Source of the DNA: Falciphora oryzae
Lineage: Eukaryota; Ascomycota; Sordariomycetes; Magnaporthales; Magnaporthaceae
NCBI GenBank assembly: GCA_000733355.1
Contig: JNVV01000002.1
Coordinates: forward strand, 2,205,630-2,269,629
Reading direction: 5' to 3'
Length of the DNA stretch: 64,000 nt
The notes under the pieces were generated by a model. The model did no database searches. It saw only the letters and a list, made by a program, of their open reading frames with translations, and had not been told where the DNA came from. Position numbers and translations under genes: made by a program. Within the stretch, counting starts at the first letter, position 1; every line of letters starts with the position of its first letter. Of this stretch, positions 53,193 to 64,000 are shown piece by piece.

Positions 53193-54321
53193 AAATTCTG
53201 TAACCAACCGTTCCCAAAGGCACAATTTTGGAAGGCCTGTCGATTCAATGAGTTAAGAGCTGCCTCTTCGTCAGCGTTGTGTTTTACAGGGACAGCAGGC
53301 CGAATTTGATATAAAAGCATTTGCACATACCCACAAATACGACCACTATTCTACACGAACTCCGGCTGGTCAGCCGATCTCTAGCATGTCAACGAAGCAA
53401 TCATCCAGGCCTACTATAAATTCTCTGCTGACGCGCCCGTCCCTGTCAAAATTGAAAACGCGGGCCGTAAACACGGGGCTTTTAGCTAAACACCTCCCCC
53501 ATAGCTACCTCACTAGGTAGGTAGGTATCTAACGACAGAGCAGCGGCATCGGATGACGTTACCCACAGAAAACGCCTCGATCGAGCTTCCTAATCATGCC
53601 GCTTGCTAACCAGCTCCTTGAGAATCTAGTTACAAGTTCGGGAAAGCCGCCGCGCAGCCTGGCCTCTGGTGCGCGGTCGGGCTGCGGGCTGATGATGAAT
53701 CCACACAAGGAATACTCTTTCTGGTGGCTGTAAAGTATACGTCGGCGACCCCTAAGTGCGGCGCTAGGCGCCCCCTTGGCTGGTGCGCCTGGGCTCAACA
53801 TTAGGTGGCGCTGCTCGGTCTCGGGATCCGGCAGAACCTTCACCGCAGCCCCTCACTTGTCGACCACGACCATCGTCCTGCCAAGTGACAAACGCACACT
53901 GCGCCGCCTCGGCCTGGCACGCCGGTCTCCCGCGGCCATGGGTAGGGAGGTGGCTCCATGCAACTCAGACAACCCCTTAGTTTGGAGGGGCCTGTCCCTG
54001 GCGCTCACGCCTAGGGAGGTACCTTCAAGAGTCGGATCGAGAGAACTACGTCTGTTGCACGTTGAGGAGACCGAGAGGATGCTACATTGCAAATGCCCGG
54101 GCTGGCCGACGGCGGATGGCGCATTCGCCGGCTTCAGCTGCCCCCTCCCCTGGGCAAGAAAGATGACCATCTACTAGTCTTGATCGCTCCTTGCCGGCGA
54201 AGAGGGCCACTCTTCTCTCCGTTACTGCCACATCTTCTTCGCTCAACGAACGGCTCTTGGGCTTTCTCGGCTTCGCTTTGCTTCCCGAGCGAGAACGGTG
54301 ATCGCGAAACCAGACTCGACC
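53193..54321. other. Intergenic region upstream of the Kelch gene
   Basis: 1.1 kb without supported coding sequence. Frames near 53776-54177 show no family features. The region includes the Kelch-gene promoter. Confidence 0.45.
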
Positions 54322-57300
54322 ATGATACCAATTTCGTCAATGGCACGCCGTCACGGTCGCTGCGATGCTTCCCATACTCAGGATAATGCAGGAAAGACTG
54401 CTCTCCAGCCGACTCCTTCGTGTCGTTGCCGCCGTGGTGGAGGGAGGGGACCAGGAGGAGCAGGGACCCTGCGGTTGCGCCTCCCTCTATGCTTGGCCGT
54501 GATGATCTTCTCACTCGCCCAGGTCTCTCTTCAGCAGCGAGACCCAGTCAAGAACTTTTGCCGCCGGTTCGGGCATCAGACAACCATCATCGACCGGAAA
54601 CTCTACATCGACGGCGGCTTTCTGAACTGGAGCCCCGTGTCGCAGTATCCCGACAACGCTACCAGTGAGTGAGAACCGCAAGGCAGGGGTATCAGCTGTT
54701 TCTGTTCTCCCGATGGTGGTTCATGAGAGACGCGGGTGCTGATCACGATCCCTGGAATAGACTCGTGGCTGTTATACCAAGATCTCAACGGCAACAGCCT
54801 CGGCGGTATGCCACAGCTATACGCAAACCTGTCCAAAAATGACAGCGTTCCCCAGCTCAGCGGCGGTGTTCTGTGGCCCGACGAGGTGAACAAGCGGTTT
54901 TATCAATACGGAGGTGCCTTCAACAAGCTGGGCGATTTGGACACCTTCGAGCTATTCTCGTACGACATCATCAACAACAAGTGGGATTCCTTCGGACCGT
55001 CACAAATCGGAGTCCTGCGACTGGCATATGGCGCTGGTGTTGGAATATCTAGGATCGGGAAAGGCTGTAAGGTCTCCGTCTGCCACGCCTCGTTCTCGCC
55101 TCCCTGCTTATTTTCCTCCATCGTGACCCTTGCTGGAGTGGCTGCACTTCTATCTCAGTAAGATATCACGGAAACTAACTTCGTCTACTCCCACACAAAC
55201 AAGTCTACTACGGAGGCTGGATGTCCAACGCCACCGTTCCCGGTTGGGGGGCCAGGCCAGCGGTTGCGACATCATTCATGCTCAAGTACGATTACGACAC
55301 AAACACGTGGAGCAACGACACGGGCCCAGATGCGGTGCGCCGAGCCGGCGGAGCCATGACCTTCGTCCCCGCCGGCGACGGGGGCCTACTTGTGTACCTT
55401 GGTGGAGTCATCGACCGGCGCGGCGACGGCTCGCCCGTAGAAGGCCAGCCGCTGTCCCAGATCTTCGTCTACGACATCGCAAACTCCAAGTGGTACACGC
55501 AGACGGCCCTGGGCGCCATCCCGGAGAACAGAAGACGCTTCTGCATAGGCGCCTCGTGGCCGGCGGATCGCTCCAGCTACAACATTTACCTATACGGAGG
55601 TATGGGCCTACCGCCGAGCACGGCCGGCTTCGACGACGTGTATGTGCTGTCCATGCCCGGCTTCAGCTGGGTCAAGCTCGCACCCCTCGACGTGCCAGGC
55701 ACCGGCCGATACCCCCGCCACGGCATGACCTGCAACGTCGTGCCGCCGGACGCCGCCGCCGCAAAGGGCGCCGGGGCGGCGGCGGGAGGCTCGCAGATGC
55801 TGGTGGTCGGCGGGACCCTCCCGCTCAGCCAGGACTGCGACGCGCCGGACCAGTGGGGCACGCACAACATGGACCTCGGCGCGCCCGGCGGGAACCCGTG
55901 GCAGCTGTACCAGCCGGCGCACGCGCCGTACACGGTCCCGGCGCGCGTGGCCTCGGCCGTCGGCGGTGTCGGGGCCTTCGCGGCCAAGTCGCCGCTGGGC
56001 GGCTGGAACACGGCGGACCTCGGCCGCGCCATCACCCGCACGGCGCCCGTGCTGAGCGCGGCCACCCGCACTCCCACCCGGCCGCTGACGCCCGACGGCC
56101 GCGGCGGCGCGCGGCCCACGGGCACCGGGCCGGCGCCTGAGCAGCCGACGGAGACGCCCCAGACGGAGGGCACGAGCGCGACAGCCGGCATAGCGGCGGG
56201 CGCTGTCGTGGGCGCCGTCGCGATCGTGTCGCTGGGCATCGCCGTGTTCTTCTGGTTCCAGCGCAGACGCGAGGCCGCGAGGGAGAACAGGGCCAGGGAG
56301 CGGCGGTCAAGCGCTGCGAACCTGCAGTCGACGCCGTCTTCGTGCGGCGGCTCCCAAGGCTTGACCGCGGCGGCCAGGAGTGTTGGTGGCGGTGGCACGC
56401 ACACGGTGGAGAAGGAGGACGGCGGCGGCTGGCAGCAAGCCTTATCGCGGCAGCAGCAGGAGACGTTCGGCGTAGGCAGCCCGTTCGCTTCTCCTACACG
56501 CCGCCATGCCCCGGAAGCCACCGGCTACTTCGACCAGGGCCTGGCCGACGAGGAACGTCCCCTCTCACCACTGTCACATCCCCCACCGGCGGCCTATCCG
56601 ACCGCTCCTTCCTGCGGGCCCCAGGCAAATGCGACAGAGCCGGATGCCGGGCAGGCCCCGATCGAGATGACAGCAGGGCAGTCGAGGACGCTGTCGAGCA
56701 TGGGACTGCCGGAAATAGTAGTATCTTCGCCAGACGCTAGGAAGCACAAAGTGTTGATGTTGCGGCAACCGCCTGTCCGGCGGAATCCTCCCGAACCTCT
56801 GGATCCGCAGCAGCAAGGACAGGAGGAAGAACTGATACAGCAGCAACTACATGAACAAATACAGCAACAGCTCCAGCCACAGCACCCGCAGCCGCAGCAC
56901 TGGGAGCAAGGACAGCAGCAAGAGCAGCAAGGACCCATGGCAAGCATGGCTACGGGACCTTCGGATACAAGCCAACGGTTTATCGGGAACGACGTGGGCA
57001 GCGAGGAACTGGTGGCTCCACAGCCAATCAAACCCATTGTCTTCAACCCACCTGGCGGCTGGACGCCTAAGGTCAGCGTCCTCGAGGCTCCTCCGGCGCC
57101 AGAGTCCAGGGATGTGCCCTCTCCTGAACACGAAGCGAACGACACGTACTCGCACGGGGATGAAGAGGATGGCGCGTATGCACGCGAGCAGCAGCACGGG
57201 CAAGATGGCCTTGATCAATATGAAGGGTATGCGGAAGACGACGAGCATCCGCACGAGCATGGAGGGGATGACATGGATGCATACCGAGAAGACGAGGATA

Positions 57301-57767
57301 TTTCGCCTCCGCTTGAGGACTATGATGAGGATGACACACATGAACAGGAGCGGGACGAGCTGGATAGCACACTCGCACATGATGAATCCGAGGAAGACGA
57401 AGAGGAGCAGGAGCAGGAGGAGGATGACGACGACGGTGACAGCCACGGCTACGAAGGCCTGAACCGGGAGCGGGTAGGGGGCGGAGACCGGGGGGCAAGG
57501 TCAGGCGGCTCCAACACGCCCTGGTCACCCGGGTCGTGCGCGTGGCCTCAACCGCCACAGCACAGCCACGAGGCCGACGACAGCGACGGGGTGTACAGGA
57601 GGTCGCTGGGCCTGCCGGAGCAGATCGCGGACGCGGCCGCCAGGGTCCGGGACGAGGACAGCAGCCCGGTCGACGACGGCGACGGGGACTGGGAGTCGAG
57701 GTACTCGTCTGTGACGGGGGAGAGCGAGAGCGTGGGGCAGTGCGAGGTTCCATACCACGAATTGTAG
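54322..57767 (+). CDS. Kelch-repeat single-pass membrane protein with polyQ and acidic cytosolic tail
   Basis: Three exons: 54322-54664, 54761-55066 and 55204-57767, giving 1070 aa from the first in-frame ATG. The ATG at 54340 is also possible. The N-terminus has a hydrophobic stretch (LRLPLCLAVMIFSLAQVSLQ, about 52-71) that acts as signal or anchor. Kelch-like blades follow: KLYIDGGFLNW, FYQYGGAFNKLG, YYGGWMS, LLVYLGGVIDR, NIYLYGGMGLPPS and MLVVGGTLPL, with conserved GG and aromatic positions. A transmembrane helix (TAGIAAGAVVGAVAIVSLGI, about 543-562) is followed by a basic stop (RRREAAREN). The cytosolic tail of about 500 residues contains Gln-rich and strongly Asp/Glu-rich stretches. Such proteins may link wall or polarity sensing to cytosolic partners; that role is inferred. 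Confidence 0.85.
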
Positions 57768-60700
57768 CGCAGGAGAGCGAGAGAAGCGATGAATAACAAA
57801 ACAAGGCCAAGGCAAACAAAACTTTGTCGATGGGTGGTGGTGACGTGATCTGCAGCCCGATCTGTCTGCCCGCTTCTGCAAGGCGACCAACAGTCGTACG
57901 CCGCTTCCACGTATCTAGGTAAATAGCCTGGGTGAGGGGAAACGTATGCACGTGGCGATAATAGCCAAATGGCGTCGTTTAGGGCCTATCAAGCGGTCCC
58001 AGGCCTGCTCGAAACCGGTGAGAAAGAGGAGGTCGGCACGGCAGCGAAAGGCCAAGGCCGGCGGACCACCCTCCCCGGCAAGGGCCATGGTTGGTGACAC
58101 CGAGACGGCATCGAGCTGCGACTGACAGGGGGGACGGGAAAAGCGGACAAGGCCACGGCCGGGGCGGGCATGCGACCCCTGGGCGGTGGCCGTTGAAGAG
58201 GGAGGGTAGGGTGAGTACCTCTTGTGTGCGTGTGTGTGGCCGCCGATCTACATGATAGCGAGGGGGCCCCTTATGTACCGGATATTCCGTAAATGGCCTC
58301 GCAAGGGCTTATCACACATAATGCGCGCGCCTGCCCGCCTGCGTTTTCTATCTCGGCATATGGACGATGATCATTGGACGCCCCGGGCGCTGACACACAT
58401 GTCCCTCCCCCATCCCTCCAGATCAAGCCCGAGGCTGGCCTCACTCTCCATTCTACACCGGTCGTCCCATCCCGACACGGGCCGCTGATGGCAAGGGCGG
58501 GGGGAGCCTCTTGGCCCATCCATCTTTCTTTTTTTTCTTGACGCCTTCACCGGTGAGAGAGTTTTCGGGTTAGGTTTATCGACAGACGGGAGACAAGTGG
58601 CTTTGCATATTCGTCGCGAGAGGCCATCCCATCATGCAATGCAGGGCGCGCGAAAAGATGCCGCCAACCAGCGTCTGGCGCGGCAAAAGGCTGCAGTTGT
58701 ATTTCTGACGTAACATTGCAACTTTCCAACTCATGAAGGTCTCCCTACCCGGCCCCCGGCCAACCTTGATGGCAGCAATTGGCGCCCTGATGGCGGCATC
58801 TACTACAGTAACGCATGATCACAGCCTGACGACCCCCTGGCTGACCCGGCCACAAGGGTTCAGGACATGGAGGAAAGGAGGACCCTTATGGTCTAAAAAG
58901 GACAAAGGAGCAAAAAGACCCTGATGGCAGATTGACGGATGAGATGGCGCAACCTCGCAGTCCACTGGCGTCTTTGGAGAGGCCTGTCAGCCTCTGGTTG
59001 GCGGCGGCTTCTTTCCTCCATTGGACCAAAGCTAAATCGAGTCAATTCCATCTCTGACATGATAAACCAATGTTCCGATATCGGCACGACGTCTGTGGGA
59101 ATTGAACCCAGGGACTCACCGCGGACCGCGGCAGAAAAAAAAAAAAAAAATCGAAGAAAACATAAAATCTTCACACCCCTTCTTCTTATCCTCCCCTCCT
59201 CACCCAGAATGGCATGATCGGATGGGTCCCGGATGCCGGATGCCAGCAGCCTGCAGAGGCGTCCAGGTGTCTAGACGGCTTGGCTGATGGGGACCGCTGG
59301 ACCCTGAGCTGAGGAGCGCAGCCGGCTCGGTGAGCGAGCTCCCTAGTGGGTACCACATACTTGACCTCTTCGCACTGCAGAGCTCTCTCTCTCTCCCCTT
59401 TCCGAGCGGGGGAAAAATGGCACTGGGAGCGGAGTGACAAACGGATCCAGGCTGATAAGGGACTGGAGCCGAGGTGGAGGTGGGAGGGAGGATCATTGAA
59501 TGACAACGGCCTGCCCGACCCACGCGAGCCAATACCCAGGCACGCCAGGGTTCTTTCGGCGGATTGGGCACAGACAGCACATCTACGGACACCTCGGTGG
59601 AGGATGGGAGGATGGTGCTTGTACATGCGTATGCAAACTAACACGCATTCTCTTTTTTTTTCACCAATAATACACACTCGCACGGAGAGAAGGGAGTCAA
59701 TCCGGTGCGGCATTGCTCTAGTCCAGTGGATCCATCCATACGGCTAGCGCCTTCACTAAAGAGATCATCACTCGCGGCTGCGACATCGCTGGGGCGGGGC
59801 CCCGATGAGGAAAAGCCCCGATACCACAGTACAACCGACATCTGCCTGCCTGCTGCCAAACCTGGCGGAGTTGTAGCGTCTCTTACAAAGCATAGATAGC
59901 AAGGCAAGACAGGCCAAGCCCACCATATCCCCCATCACACGGGCGGCCAGAGCAAACGCTCACTGGACGGGGCGACTGTACCTGCAGCACCCATGACCAC
60001 CAGGCCGTTTGAAAGGAAACCTATAGCTTCCTGCATGCTATTACATGGCGGCGGTTGTGATATGAAAATGCGCACTTGCGCACAGCCAGTCACTTGCATG
60101 TCACGCATGGACTCGGGGGGTATCGTGTGAATATCCCGGTGCTGGAACGCACATGAACATGAAGCAAGAGCCTTGGCACGAACCAAAAACAAAGACTGGC
60201 AAGACAAAGATCGAGCGTATGAAACAGAGATTAGGCCATGCGGCCAGCAAATGGAGAAGGAAGGAAAAGAAGGCCCGCCAACCTCGGTAGGTACCTCGGT
60301 AGCCGTGTGGAGCGGCGGGACGTCCGTGTTTGGTTCTGGATACCTACCGGGTCCAAAATCGTCCGTTATCTCGATGATGCGCCAAAAGACGGGAGTCGGG
60401 AGAAAGGGCGGGAAGAAGTCGAGAAGTGAACGAGAAAAGAAGAAAAATTACGCCATTCCCCCACGCCCTCGAAGCGACACAAGCCGAGAGTGGCCGCCGT
60501 CCCAACCACATGCCCCCCATAAATACAACCAGTGCTGACATTGAAGGTGGAGCTCAGGTGCATTCTCCTGGTCGGTCGCGCCCCTGACGCCAACGGGATC
60601 GCGACCAAAAAGAAATGAGGAAAAAATCCTTTCGTGATCGCCTGTCTTTTCCACACTCGGGAACCGTTGGGATCGGCTGTCCGGGAGGGTTGGGGGTTGG

Positions 60701-63700
60701 GGGTCGCAGGCTCCCTTTTACCGAGCGGCGATCGGCCTGTTTTGGGACAGAGCCCGCCGCGTGCCTGTCTATCCATGAAAGGATGCCGTCACGGCGGAAA
60801 GGATACAGAACTGGGGGGGATGCAGCTCTCGCCAAAACGTGGGCGTTTGGTCGTAAAGGCAGAGCAAAATGACGGGCGGCTGTGCGGCATCCATCATCCA
60901 TGGCGGGACCGCCGCCGAAACTGTAGGAGGCCCCAGGGAAACGACGCACCCACTTCCATGAAGCACCAGAGCGTCGGGCTTGTTTTGCTGCGTGGGAGTC
61001 TTCGCGCACGCCTGTTGGTCGTTTCGCGAACTCCTCTCACCCCGAACCTGCTCCTTGGGTTGGGGGTCCTTTTTCCCAATGCGTGGATCAGCTTCCTCGG
61101 TGTGGCGGCCCCTATAAGCAAAAACAAGCACCCATGTCCAGCGGAAAACCCCCCACCCCTCTGGGCAAGCCAATCAGACGGTCTCAACCCTCTTTTGGCA
61201 GCTCCGTGTCGTCGATGCGAGACGTCGGGAAGGGACGACGGGTAAGAGAGAGGGAGCATGTGCTGGGTAAGCCTTGGGATTTTCGTTATCTGGGCTGTGG
61301 GCGGCATGATCATTTCACTCTGCCTGCCGGGGGCACAGACTCGCGGATTCGGGCACAACTCGGAGAGAGCGGGGACCTTGATAGATAGGCGGTAGATGAC
61401 GCCGATTCAGGGAGGAGACAGAGTGTAGATAACAGATACCGACGTGGGTAGCAGGTGTTCGCAGGATCCGATGCAGGCCGGCCGAGCTGTCATGCCATGT
61501 CATGTCATGACGGACGAAACGGGTATGCCGGGCGGCATACCGGTTTAACTCTAATATAAAATTCCAAGGAATCTGGCAGGCCGGCAGTCCTGATTTTCTC
61601 AGGGGCGGGCCTGCACCTTTTTGGGGGGTGGCCTTCTCCCTCGTCCGGTCTTTCGATATTTTTGGGGCCAGCCCGACAGCCGGCCCTCTCGCCTTTGCCT
61701 GCCGGGTGACAAGAGTGCAACCCTCCTCGGCACGAATCTCATACGGGGAAGAGAAATCCGGGCAGGGTGCGGGACAAACACACTGCTAGTCCAGGGTTCT
61801 ATAGCCGGGCGTCTCTAGCCGGACGAAGACACCACACCATCCCGAAACAGTGTCCTTCAACCATCCCAGCGTCGATAAAAGAAGGGTCTTTACAATCCCT
61901 CCTTACGGGCTCGGCAATATCGCGGCTGCAGCAGGCTGCGATGGTGGTGTAGTGTTGCGCTCACGGAGTGTTCGCCTTGTTCCGGACACTGCAAGCTCGA
62001 CCATCCATCAGCCAGCGTAGTCGCATGGGTCGGAGGCACCCCGGCCCAGTGCCCACCAACCAGCGGCCGGTGCTCCAGCCAGGCCCCCCGGGGCGGCGCC
62101 CAGCCTGCTGCAGGGCGTACGCAGCCGCGCCTCGTGAAGCATGCGATGGAACGCCATGGGGAATATGCGACTGGACGAGCGTTTTGGCGTGATGGTGGTG
62201 GTGATTGTGGTGTGTGCGTGTGGAGAGGGAGGGAAAAAGAGGCGGCGGGCGACGGGCGACGGCGACGTATTCCCTCCTCCATGTTTCCCGCCTTCTCCCT
62301 CTTGGAATATTGCCTGCCCCTCTCACACCCTGGGCCCGGACCCTGGCGCCAGACGTTGCGTCGCAGCCATGCTGCCCTGTGTCCCTTGACCTGCCGGCGA
62401 GATGTGACGGGTTTTTGTTTTTCTGGCAGCATAAAATGACGGGATGGACCCCCACGCCTTTCTGCGCTGTCGTCGCTTTATTCTACCCTTCTCCGGCCGC
62501 ACCTGCTGACATGGAAGGCGGAGAGGTCAGAGGAGGTAGGAATGATGCCGTCTCGGGACACCCTTTTGCCCCGCCCCGCCGAAGGAGAGGGTCGCGGTGC
62601 TAGAGCTACAACATGGGGAGACAGTACAGTGGTATCACACCGTGTGTCTCCACCGTCAAGGCAGCAAAGCAAAGTCAAGGTCAAACGGGACCGATCGAGA
62701 GCCGCCTGTATCAGGAAGAAGGCTGGCAAATGTTTGCGAGGTGGGTTGCCCGAGACAATAGAAACCGAGACAGCATACGCAAGGGAGCGCGGCTGTGTCT
62801 AGCCTGGTGATGCGATACGAGGTCCGGAGGGCATGAGCACGAGGGGTATGTATGCGCATGTAATTCTGGAATCGTCTTTTGGTCTTGCCGACTGACGTAT
62901 TGCACCGGCCCAATCTGGCGTCGGATGGCATGACGATTCGTCGCCGGCTTCGCGGTGAGCTGAGCACACACACACACACAGCAATCACGCAAGAGGGCAT
63001 TTTGGCTTCTGCTCTCCCGGAAGACCGGGGTCCGAAATAAGAAGCGCGAACCTTTGGCCCTTTGGGTGGGCGTTTGACGCTAGCTTTCAGCCCATCATAT
63101 CGGTGATCAAGCTTTGGGAGGTCAGCAGGACGGTGGGAAATGTGGGGAAGGGACGCCTCATGGGAATCGTCAGGGGTCTCTTGATGCTCGGGTGCTTGGC
63201 CATGTGGTAAGAAAAACCGAGCAGGCAATTTCACTTGTTCCCCTTTCGTGCTTAGTTTGGACGGAGGATGGTGTAAGAAGTGAGCAGGATGAGGGCCTGC
63301 CCGTCGGTGATGGGCTTTGGCCGCGGCGGGCGGGGCATGTGGTATCCAATTTGGTCATTCAGCAATTGCATGGCGCGTTGGGGTCTCTCTCTGGCTTTGC
63401 TTGGCCACAGCTCCATGTCGTCTACCTTTCCATGTCTCTGGCAGACAGCAGCAGCAGCATGGCATTGGCATTAGCATTGAGAACCGAAACATCCAACACG
63501 AACACCACAATAATAACAACGACAACACAACAGCCTATCCCGGTCGAGTTAGCCTCCAGCCCCTCCCCAGACAAAATGGCGATGTCGCCATTTGCCGTGC
63601 AGACCGATAACAGCGCCTAAATTAAAAAGCAAAAAGCAAAAAAAAAAAACACCAAACTGTGCAACCAACCCCTCCTCGCCGAGCTCTCCCCGCTCCCCGT

Positions 63701-64000
63701 GCCGTCTCATCAGCTAATAAGACGGGAGCTTTTAAGCAATGCATCGTCATTCACCTTGATCGTTCCTAGCATTGCTGACCTGGGGGCTAGCAGACGTTCA
63801 CATTTTCAGCAATTCCAGCCGGCACAGACCGGCTGCATCCCTGGAGCCGCTTGCAGGGTGGACAATGGCACGGGCACAGCCCCCAAAATGGTCCAACACG
63901 GCTCTTTTTTGAGCACTTTTTTTTCCCCTTACTTGTCCTTCTTGCTAGTGGGCTTGTCTCCCACCGATGGCACTCTTCCAAGCTGAGCTCGTCATTTTTG
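57768..64000. other. 6.2-kb region without a recognisable gene, to the right edge
   Basis: Many frames of 60-200 codons on both strands, none with domain motifs or splice-consistent homology. Visible features are A16 at 59135-59150, a (CA)n tract near 62966-62980, the palindrome at 61522-61541 and a T-rich stretch near the end. It may include an upstream regulatory region of a gene beyond the window or non-coding transcripts. Confidence 0.5.
61522..61541. repeat. Short perfect hairpin
   Basis: Arms GGTATGCC (61522-61529) and GGCATACC (61534-61541) with a 4-base loop, next to a CATGCCATGTCATGTCATGA-type tract. No neighbour gene explains it. Confidence 0.5.

Noticed and set aside
53776..54177. 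133-codon frame upstream of the Kelch gene considered as an extra exon
   Set aside because: No splice join links it in frame to the Kelch exon and it lacks signal-peptide features.
59098..59108. tRNA B-box-like sequence (GGTTCAATTCC on the minus strand)
   Set aside because: No A box, no cloverleaf arms upstream and no terminator T run downstream on that strand; also inconsistent with a SINE because the A run is on the other strand.
63114..63620. 168-codon frame near the right edge
   Set aside because: No family resemblance; the composition changes abruptly along the frame, including a microsatellite-like Thr run.
1..64000. CRISPR arrays, bacterial operons, riboswitches or viral genes
   Set aside because: None seen; intron structure and gene content are those of a fungal nuclear genome.

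Overview
The window is nuclear DNA of a filamentous ascomycete, most probably a Sordariomycete. The reasons are GC-rich coding sequence, mostly short introns (about 50-140 bp) with GTRNGT donors and CTAAC-like branch points, and a gene set typical of that group: an ERMES subunit MDM34, a secreted large-subunit catalase, a fungal phospholipase C, a LCHN/DENND11-like protein, and a protein with a GPI-anchor tail. Genus cannot be fixed from sequence alone. Exon coordinates below were worked out by hand from splice signals, reading-frame continuity and remembered family conservation.

Layout. 1-2.7 kb: 3' end of a GPI-anchored wall protein, then an old inverted-repeat element and a small methyltransferase (-). 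2.7-6.6 kb: no recognisable gene. 6.6-14.3 kb: SLC1-type acyltransferase (-), anthranilate phosphoribosyltransferase TRP4 (+) and the RNA cytidine acetyltransferase KRE33/NAT10 (-). 15.4-21.9 kb: LCHN/DENND11-like protein, a multi-span membrane protein and a polyQ-containing small protein, all +. 22.2-22.6 kb: a young 480-bp inverted-repeat element flanked by TA. 23.0-27.9 kb: an ECM15/UPF0045-like protein (+), a CCDC47 homologue (-) and haspin kinase (+). 27.9-32.4 kb: gene-less. 32.4-40.9 kb: catalase (+), a nucleoside transporter (+) and MDM34 (-). 43.2-53.2 kb: phospholipase C (+), IPK1 inositol-pentakisphosphate 2-kinase (+), YAF9 (-), COQ11-like (+), SYF2 (-) and an unknown, probably mitochondrial protein (+). 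54.3-57.8 kb: Kelch-repeat membrane protein (+). 57.8-64.0 kb: gene-less, with homopolymer tracts.

Most genes are unlinked housekeeping functions in convergent or divergent pairs. One neighbourhood makes biochemical sense: phospholipase C, which releases inositol trisphosphate, lies directly upstream of IPK1, which carries out the last step to inositol hexakisphosphate. The most unusual sequence features are a two-member family of non-coding inverted-repeat elements sharing a duplicated GTCGTTTT motif, two GC-AG introns in unrelated genes, a 17-bp first coding exon in KRE33, a 507-bp intron in MDM34, and upstream ATGs before phospholipase C and the nucleoside transporter. I did not find a wholly new multi-gene system; the element family is the best candidate for something undescribed.
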